From the NCBI GenBank assembly GCA_947446935.1, contig CANFIV010000009.1, positions 1 through 12,117 on the forward strand: DNA of 12,117 nucleotides, given 5' to 3'. The position numbers were made by a program, and so were the translations under genes. The notes under the pieces are model-generated. The model saw only the letters and a program-made list of their open reading frames with translations. It made no database searches and had not been told where the DNA came from. Position 1 is the first letter of the stretch, and every line of letters starts with the position of its first letter. Source of the DNA: Sphingomonadaceae bacterium. Its GTDB lineage: Bacteria; Pseudomonadota; Alphaproteobacteria; Sphingomonadales; Sphingomonadaceae. Positions 6,980 to 12,117 of this stretch are shown here, in pieces.

Positions 6980-7465
6980 TCAATCATGCGGATCGCGCAC
7001 TGTCTCCATCGCGACGAAGGTGGACGTGCTCGCCACATGCGGCAGGCTTGAGATTTTCTCGCCCAGCACCGCGCGGTAGCGGCGGATATCCGCCGTGCGC
7101 ACTTTGAGCAGATAGTCGAAACTGCTGGCGATCATGTGGCATTCCTCGATCTCGGGAATACGCAGCACCGCCTGCCGGAAAGCCTCCAGCGCCGCCTCAC
7201 GGGTGTCGGAAAGCTTCACTTCGGTGAAGGCCACGTGGTCCAGCCCCACTTTGCGCGGATCGAGAATGGCGCGAAAACCCCGGATATAGCCCTCCGCAAT
7301 CAGCCGCTTGAGCCGAAGCTGCGTCGGCGATTTCGAAAGCCCGATGCGCTGCGCCAATTCCGTGATCGGCAGCCGTCCCTCGACCGAAAGCTCCGTAAGG
7401 ATCGCCTGATCAAACCGGTCTAATTGACCGCTCGAAGCCCAATCATGTTCCTGATCACCTGTCAT
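6980..7465 (-). CDS. putR: Lrp/AsnC-family regulator, PutR-like activator of putA
   Basis: Regulator of 161 residues from the ATG at 7465; the family is usually 150-165. The N-terminal AsnC-type helix-turn-helix begins LDRFDQAILTELSVEGRL and includes ITELAQRIGLSKSPTQLRLKRL as the recognition helix pair. The linker IRGFRAILDPRKVGL leads into the C-terminal RAM effector/oligomerisation domain, with EIEECHMIASSFDYLLKVRT and the family-typical tail of the AsnC ligand-binding fold. It is divergent from putA, the same arrangement as PutR of Agrobacterium and Rhodobacter, an Lrp-type activator of putA responding to proline. The identification rests on this context plus the fold. The start is uncertain: the ATG at 7498 (172 residues) is in frame, and neither has a clear ribosome binding site. 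The ATG at 7465 leaves more room for a promoter. Confidence 0.88.
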   Translation of the reverse strand: MTGDQEHDWASSGQLDRFDQAILTELSVEGRLPITELAQRIGLSKSPTQLRLKRLIAEGYIRGFRAILDPRKVGLDHVAFTEVKLSDTREAALEAFRQAVLRIPEIEECHMIASSFDYLLKVRTADIRRYRAVLGEKISSLPHVASTSTFVAMETVRDPHD

Positions 7466-7507
7466 CTGGTCAATATAAAGGCAAATCAAATGGCTCATCA
7501 ACGCAAA

Positions 7508-7529
7508 TCAGGAATATCGCCTTTCCTGA
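7508..7529. promoter_or_regulatory. Inverted repeat TCAGGAA-N8-TTCCTGA in the putR/putA divergent region
   Basis: Two perfect 7-bp arms (7508-7514 and 7523-7529) lie 22 bp apart outer edge to outer edge, about 40 bp upstream of the putA ATG and roughly midway between the divergent genes. Lrp-type dimers recognise partly symmetrical AT-centred sites of this general size, so it is a candidate PutR operator. The spacer TATCGCCT breaks the symmetry. Confidence 0.4.
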
Positions 7530-7569
7530 AAATGATAGAAGGTCAGCACTCCTTCCGAAAGCGCCCGCC

Positions 7570-10500
7570 ATGTTCGCACCCCGCATCTCGCGCGAAACCC
7601 CGCTCCGCCGCGCGATCACGCTCGCCACCCGCAGGCCAGAGGCGGACTGCGTGCGGCCCTTGCTCGAAGCCGCCACGCTGCCCAAAGCCCAACGCACCGC
7701 AATCGCCGCCACCGCCGCTGCGCTCATCGCGCGCCTGCGCGCCAAGGACCGCCCGGGCGGCGTTCAGGCCCTCGTGCAGGAATTCGCGCTTTCGAGCCAC
7801 GAAGGGGTCGCGCTGATGTGCCTCGCCGAAGCCTTGCTGCGCATCCCCGATATGCCAACGCGCGACGCGCTGATCCGCGACAAGATCGCCAATGGCGATT
7901 GGGCCGCGCACCTCGGCACAGAGAAGCCGCTCTTCGTCAATGCCGCTACCTGGGGCCTCGTCATCACCGGCAAACTCGCCGGAAGCGTCGATGAAACCGG
8001 CCTCGGCTCCGCCTTGTCCCGTTTGGTCGCGCGGCTGGGCGAGCCCGTCATCCGCCGCGGCGTCGATGTCGCGATGCGGATGTTGGGCGAGCAGTTCGTC
8101 ACCGGCCAAACCATTGAGGAAGCCCTGAGCCGCGCCAGCAGCCGCGAAGCGCGCGGCTATGCGTTCTCCTACGATATGTTGGGCGAAGCCGCTGCCACCG
8201 CCGCCGATGCGGCGCGCTACTTCGCCGACTACGTTCACGCCATCCACGCCATCGGCAAGGCCAGCGCAGCTCGCGGGATTGTCGCCGGCCCCGGCATATC
8301 GATAAAGCTCTCCGCACTTCACCCGCGCTACAGCCGCAGCCAGGCCGCCCGCGTCATGAACGAGTTGCTGCCCCGCGTGCATCAGCTTGCCGAACTCGCA
8401 AAGGGCTACGACATCGGCTTCAATATCGACGCCGAAGAGGCCGATCGGCTCGAACTCTCGCTCGATATCCTCGAATCGCTCGCCCACGCACCCGCGCTCA
8501 CCGGATGGAACGGCCTCGGCTTCGTCATCCAGGCCTATCAGAAGCGTTGCCCGGCGGTGATTGACTGGATTGTCGCGCTCGCCCGCGCCAGCCAGCGCCG
8601 CATCATGGTGCGCCTCGTCAAAGGGGCTTACTGGGATGCTGAAATCAAACGCGCTCAGGTCGATGGCCTGCTCGACTTCCCGGTCTACACCCGCAAGGTC
8701 TACACCGATCTTGCCTATGTGGCCTGCGCGCAAAAGCTGTTGGCCGCACGCGATGTGGTCTTCCCCCAGTTCGCCACGCACAACGCGCAGACGCTTGCCA
8801 CGGTCCACCACCTCGCAGGGCCGGACTTCACCCTTGGCGACTACGAGTTCCAATGCCTCCACGGCATGGGCGAGCCGCTTTACGACGAAGTTGTGGGGCC
8901 CGACAAACTCGCCCGCCCGGCGCGCGTCTACGCCCCCGTCGGCACGCACGAAACCTTGCTCGCCTACCTCGTGCGCCGCCTCCTCGAAAACGGCGCGAAC
9001 TCCTCATTCGTCAACCGCATTGCCGACCCGGAAGTCCCCATCACCGATCTGATTACCGACCCCGCAGACGACGTTCGCGCCATGCCCCAACCCGGCGGCC
9101 CACACCCCGGCATCGCGCTTCCCGCCGCGCTCTATGCTGATCGCCGCAATGCCATGGGGCTCGATCTCGCCGACGAGCACACTCTCGCAGCGCTGTCCGA
9201 AGCACTCGCCATCAGCCCCGCCAGGCCATGGACCGCAGGCAATCCGGACCGCCCTGCCCAGCCCGTCCTCAACCCCGCCGATCACAGCGACGTGGTCGGC
9301 CATGTCCACCCCGCCACCCCAAGTGACGCTGCCCGAGCCGCGCAGATCGCTCTGGCCTCCGCCTCAGCATGGCAAGCCGTGCCCGTCGAAGACCGCGCCG
9401 CGTGCCTCGCACGCGCCGCCGATGCGATGCAGGACGCGATGCCTGAACTCATTGCGTTGATCATGCGCGAAGCCGGCAAGTCCGCCGCCAACGCCGTCGC
9501 CGAAGTGCGCGAGGCCGTCGATTTCCTGCGCTACTATGCCCAGCAGGCCCGCCAATCGCTCGCACAGGCCCAGCCGCTCGGCCCGGTCGTCTGCATCAGT
9601 CCGTGGAACTTCCCGCTGGCGATCTTCACCGGCCAGATCGCCGCCGCGCTTGTCGCGGGTAATCCGGTACTCGCCAAGCCCGCCCCTGAAACCCCGCTGA
9701 TCGCCGCCGAAGCCTCACGCATCCTGCACGCCAGCGGCATCCCGGCGGACGCGCTCCAACTCCTCCCCGGCGGCGGCGAAATCGGCGCGGCGCTGGTCGC
9801 CGCTCCTGAAACGCAGGCCGTCGTCTTCACCGGCTCCACCAACACCGCGCGTCTGATCCAGCAGCAGCTTGCCGGCCGCCTAACCACCAGCGGCGCGCCC
9901 ATCCCGTTTGTCGCTGAAACCGGCGGGCTCAACGCCATGGTGGTCGATTCCTCCGCGCTCGCCGAACAGGTCGTTGCCGATGTCCTCGCCTCCGCCTTCG
10001 ACAGCGCAGGCCAGCGCTGCTCTGCGCTGCGCCTGCTGTGCCTGCAGGAGGATGTGGCCGACCGCACACTGCGCATGATCAAGCAGGCCATGGCCGAGCT
10101 CAGCGTGGGCGACACCCGCGAACTCAGCGCCGATATCGGCCCGGTCATCACCGCCAAGGCCCGCGATGGCATTCGCGCCCACATCGCCGCGATGCGCGCG
10201 CGTGGCTTCCCCGTCACCGAAATGCCGCTCGTCGCTTGCGACGCACTGGGCACTTTCGTCGCCCCCACGCTGATCGAGCTGCCCTCGGTCGCAGACATGG
10301 GCCCCGAAGTCTTCGGCCCCGTGCTCCACGTCGTGCGCTACAAGGCTTCCGAGCTTGATGGGCTGATCGCGGCGATCAATGCCACCGGCTATGGCCTCAC
10401 GTTCGGCCTCCACACCCGCATCGATCAGACGGTGCAGCGCGTGACGCGCCAGATCGCGGCAGGCAATCTCTATATCAATCGCAATGTGATCGGCGCGGTC

Positions 10501-11184
10501 GTCGGGGTCCAACCGTTCGGCGGGCGCGGCCTTTCCGGCACCGGACCAAAGGCTGGCGGCCCGCTCTATATCACCCGGTTCGTTCAGGGCGCGCAGCCCA
10601 CTCCGCAGCACGCAAGCCACGCGAATCCCGCGCTTGCAGACTTGCGCATCTGGGCTGCACAGCAAAGCCTCGCACAAACGCTCACCGCCATTGACGCCTA
10701 TGCCGCCGCCTCGCGGCTTGGCGAGGAAACCGAACTCCCCGGCCCGGTGGGTGAGCGCAATCTCTACAGCTTCCACCCGCGCGGCCGCATCGGGTGCCGG
10801 GCCCATAGCGTCGAAGGCCTGTGGAATCAGGTCGCCGCCGTACTCGCTGCCGGTGGCACTGCGGTGATCGCCCCCGGCAGCCCCGTCTCGGCGCGTCCGG
10901 CCGGCTTTCCCGCCAGTCTTTCCGCGCGCGTGGTCTGGACGCACGAGGATCTCGCGCAAATGCCCGGTCTCGCCGCCGCGCTCATCGATGGTGACGCCGC
11001 CACCTTGGCAGAGGCAACTTGCGAACTTGCCGCGCGCGAAGGCGCTCTTGTCACGCCCTATGCGCCGCTGTCAGGCTCCGGCGCGGCAGCGCGCTACAAT
11101 CTCGATTTCCTGCTCGAGGAAGTATCGCTCTCGATCAACACGACCGCAGCGGGCGGAAACGCAAGCCTGATGGCGCTGGCCTGA
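7570..11184 (+). CDS. putA: Bifunctional proline dehydrogenase / L-glutamate gamma-semialdehyde dehydrogenase
   Basis: PutA oxidises proline to pyrroline-5-carboxylate at an FAD site, reducing quinone, and then oxidises glutamate semialdehyde to glutamate with NAD. It has 1204 residues. The helical N-terminal region covers about 1-170. The proline dehydrogenase barrel covers about 170-480, with K351 in VRLVKGAYWD, FATHN at 401-405, FQCLHGMGE, and R469/R470/E473 in VRRLLENGAN matching the substrate residues of E. coli PutA. The aldehyde dehydrogenase domain covers about 552-1005, with N680 in SPWNFPL, E783 in VAETGG and nucleophile C817 in GQRCSALR. A C-terminal region (about 1010-1204) ends in TTAAGGNASLM, as in long type B PutAs. 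The N-terminal ribbon-helix-helix domain of autoregulatory E. coli PutA is absent, consistent with separate control by the divergent Lrp-type gene. It is a peripheral membrane enzyme. The ATG at 7570 is the first in the frame. Confidence 0.97.
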   Translation: MFAPRISRETPLRRAITLATRRPEADCVRPLLEAATLPKAQRTAIAATAAALIARLRAKDRPGGVQALVQEFALSSHEGVALMCLAEALLRIPDMPTRDALIRDKIANGDWAAHLGTEKPLFVNAATWGLVITGKLAGSVDETGLGSALSRLVARLGEPVIRRGVDVAMRMLGEQFVTGQTIEEALSRASSREARGYAFSYDMLGEAAATAADAARYFADYVHAIHAIGKASAARGIVAGPGISIKLSALHPRYSRSQAARVMNELLPRVHQLAELAKGYDIGFNIDAEEADRLELSLDILESLAHAPALTGWNGLGFVIQAYQKRCPAVIDWIVALARASQRRIMVRLVKGAYWDAEIKRAQVDGLLDFPVYTRKVYTDLAYVACAQKLLAARDVVFPQFATHNAQTLATVHHLAGPDFTLGDYEFQCLHGMGEPLYDEVVGPDKLARPARVYAPVGTHETLLAYLVRRLLENGANSSFVNRIADPEVPITDLITDPADDVRAMPQPGGPHPGIALPAALYADRRNAMGLDLADEHTLAALSEALAISPARPWTAGNPDRPAQPVLNPADHSDVVGHVHPATPSDAARAAQIALASASAWQAVPVEDRAACLARAADAMQDAMPELIALIMREAGKSAANAVAEVREAVDFLRYYAQQARQSLAQAQPLGPVVCISPWNFPLAIFTGQIAAALVAGNPVLAKPAPETPLIAAEASRILHASGIPADALQLLPGGGEIGAALVAAPETQAVVFTGSTNTARLIQQQLAGRLTTSGAPIPFVAETGGLNAMVVDSSALAEQVVADVLASAFDSAGQRCSALRLLCLQEDVADRTLRMIKQAMAELSVGDTRELSADIGPVITAKARDGIRAHIAAMRARGFPVTEMPLVACDALGTFVAPTLIELPSVADMGPEVFGPVLHVVRYKASELDGLIAAINATGYGLTFGLHTRIDQTVQRVTRQIAAGNLYINRNVIGAVVGVQPFGGRGLSGTGPKAGGPLYITRFVQGAQPTPQHASHANPALADLRIWAAQQSLAQTLTAIDAYAAASRLGEETELPGPVGERNLYSFHPRGRIGCRAHSVEGLWNQVAAVLAAGGTAVIAPGSPVSARPAGFPASLSARVVWTHEDLAQMPGLAAALIDGDAATLAEATCELAAREGALVTPYAPLSGSGAAARYNLDFLLEEVSLSINTTAAGGNASLMALA

Positions 11185-11197
11185 TATCCATCCATCT

Positions 11198-11674
11198 CTA
11201 CCGCACCATCCGCGCGACCAGTCGCCGCGCAGCTTCGCTGACATCGCCCCAGACCGCCGCGAAATCCTCTTCGGTTCCGCCATAGGGGTCGATCACCGCA
11301 GAGCCCTCGCGCCCGGGGACAAGGTCCATCAGCAGGCCAAGGCGCGCGGTAGACCGCCCCAAAAACTCGTGAGGCGCAATCCGCTTCAGATCGCGCAAGT
11401 TCTGCGGATCGAGCGCGAATATCTGGCCAAAGTGCTGGAAATCCTGCGGCCGCACCTGCCTTGCGCGATATCCTGATATATCGATGCCATGTTTTGCAGC
11501 TTCGGCAATGGACCGCGCATCGGGAGGATTGCCCGCGTGCCACCCGCCTGTTCCAGCCGAATCGATGGTGATCGCCAGGCCCGCCGCCACAGTTTCGGCC
11601 CTGAGTGCGGCTTCGGCCAGCGGCGAACGACAGATATTGCCCAGACATACGAACAGGACGGAAGGCTGGCTCAC
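11198..11674 (-). CDS. Low-molecular-weight protein tyrosine phosphatase
   Basis: Cytoplasmic phosphatase of 158 residues that removes phosphate from phosphotyrosine or similar substrates. The P-loop VCLGNICRSP near the N-terminus gives the C-x5-R signature (C10, R16), and DPYGG carries the general acid (D129). SAGTGGWHAGNPPD and the ALDPQNLRDL segment are further family hallmarks. Arsenate reductase is a related fold, but the DPYGG loop favours phosphatase. The GTG at 11674 is chosen. A TTG at 11683 (161 residues) forms a TTGA overlap with the upstream stop codon and has GGGAG three bases before it, so it is a real alternative. The gene sits directly behind the FabD-like gene on the same strand and is probably co-transcribed. 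It converges on putA with 13 bp between the stops and no evident terminator. Confidence 0.93.
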   Translation of the reverse strand: MSQPSVLFVCLGNICRSPLAEAALRAETVAAGLAITIDSAGTGGWHAGNPPDARSIAEAAKHGIDISGYRARQVRPQDFQHFGQIFALDPQNLRDLKRIAPHEFLGRSTARLGLLMDLVPGREGSAVIDPYGGTEEDFAAVWGDVSEAARRLVARMVR

Positions 11675-11679
11675 GAGGA

Positions 11680-12117
11680 TCAAGATCTCCCGGCGAGATC
11701 CCTCTGCGCCGGTCTGCCCATGGCGATCAGAAACGGATTCTCGTCCTGCCTGCGAAGAAACACGGATTTGCTGGTGATGTCCAGCCAGTCCAGCGCCACA
11801 ATGGACTGCCCGATCGCCCCGCCCAGCGTCTCGCCGGGGCCGAGCAGCACCACGCGGTCGGGCGCGAATTCACGAAGCGCGACGGTCATGGCGGCCGTAA
11901 AATCATACGGTGCCAGAATCTGGTGCCCAAAGGTATAGTCCCACAGCGCCTGCGGGTCCGTCTCGAACTGCCGCCACACCGCCCCGCGCCCATCGATCAG
12001 CGGCACCTTGGGCGTTCCGAACCACGCCGCCGGCAGCGATGCGCGCGCCGCCGCCGCGCTTGGATGCATCAGCGGTGTGTGAAATGGTCCATGCCCCGGC
12101 AGCCGCAGCGGCGGGCG
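11680..12117 (-). CDS. FabD-like acyltransferase (malonyl-CoA:ACP transacylase family), C-terminal part; N-terminus off the right edge
   Basis: The last 145 residues of a protein whose frame is open to the edge. The start RPPLRLPGHGPFHTPLM matches the FabD segment holding the catalytic histidine before the LM-x-P helix. It is followed by WRQFETDPQALWDYTFGHQ and the terminal acyltransferase motif VVLLGPGETLGGAIGQ. The serine motif GHSxG would lie outside the window. FabD loads malonyl groups onto acyl carrier protein in fatty acid or polyketide synthesis. This copy ends in an unusual tail (FLRRQDENPFLIAMGRPAQRD) and lacks fabG/acpP on its downstream side, so it is probably not the housekeeping FabD but a stand-alone paralogue. 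Its stop overlaps the possible TTG start of the phosphatase gene. Confidence 0.78.
   Translation of the reverse strand, partial: RPPLRLPGHGPFHTPLMHPSAAAARASLPAAWFGTPKVPLIDGRGAVWRQFETDPQALWDYTFGHQILAPYDFTAAMTVALREFAPDRVVLLGPGETLGGAIGQSIVALDWLDITSKSVFLRRQDENPFLIAMGRPAQRDLAGRS

Noticed and set aside
7543..8949. Long open frame of about 468 codons antisense to putA, and similar antisense frames opposite the ligase and oxidase genes
   Set aside because: GC-rich codon bias opens the opposite strand; these translations are rich in Arg/Gly/Ala without recognisable motifs, while the sense frames carry full catalytic motif sets.
1..12117. tRNA, rRNA, CRISPR, insertion sequence or prophage signals
   Set aside because: No repeat arrays, terminal inverted repeats, transposase motifs or tRNA-like arms were recognised on either strand.

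Overview
The window is GC-rich, densely packed bacterial DNA of alphaproteobacterial character, and the style resembles a sphingomonad (inference only). The clues are strong third-position GC bias, short or overlapping gene junctions, TTGACA-type -35 boxes, and a PutA without a ribbon-helix-helix domain that sits divergent from its own Lrp-type regulator. There are nine protein genes, two of them cut by the window edges. I see no RNA genes, insertion sequences, CRISPR arrays or origins.

Positions 1-5512 look like an amine or amino-alcohol uptake and catabolism locus. On the minus strand, a GntR/FCD regulator (927-1670) is followed by an APC-superfamily amino acid/amine permease (853 down to the left edge, C-terminus missing). 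Divergent from them on the plus strand is a tight overlapping operon: a glutamine-synthetase-like gamma-glutamyl ligase (1881-3272), a class III PLP enzyme of the aminotransferase/phospho-lyase type (from 3247), and an APH-fold small-molecule kinase (4523-5512). Converging on this operon is a DAO-family FAD amine oxidase of the PuuB type (5540-6856, minus).

The palindrome TGTGATCACA occurs twice in the gntR/ligase divergent promoter region (one exact, one 9/10) and twice upstream of the oxidase gene (one exact, inside an 18-bp perfect palindrome, and one 9/10). I infer that the GntR protein controls permease, ligase operon and oxidase as one regulon. The ligase/oxidase pair resembles the gamma-glutamylation route for putrescine or alkylamines. 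The kinase/PLP-enzyme pair resembles the phosphorylation-elimination route for amino alcohols or hydroxylysine. The combination is the most interesting part of the window.

Positions 6980-11184 hold a proline module: an Lrp/AsnC regulator (putR-like, minus) divergent from a 1204-residue bifunctional PutA, with a perfect 7-bp inverted repeat between them. Positions 11198-12117 (minus) hold a low-molecular-weight protein tyrosine phosphatase. It lies directly behind the C-terminal part of a FabD-like acyltransferase that runs off the right edge. The four gaps longer than 70 bp (854-926, 1671-1880, 6857-6979, 7466-7569) hold no further gene; all but the first carry the regulatory elements listed.
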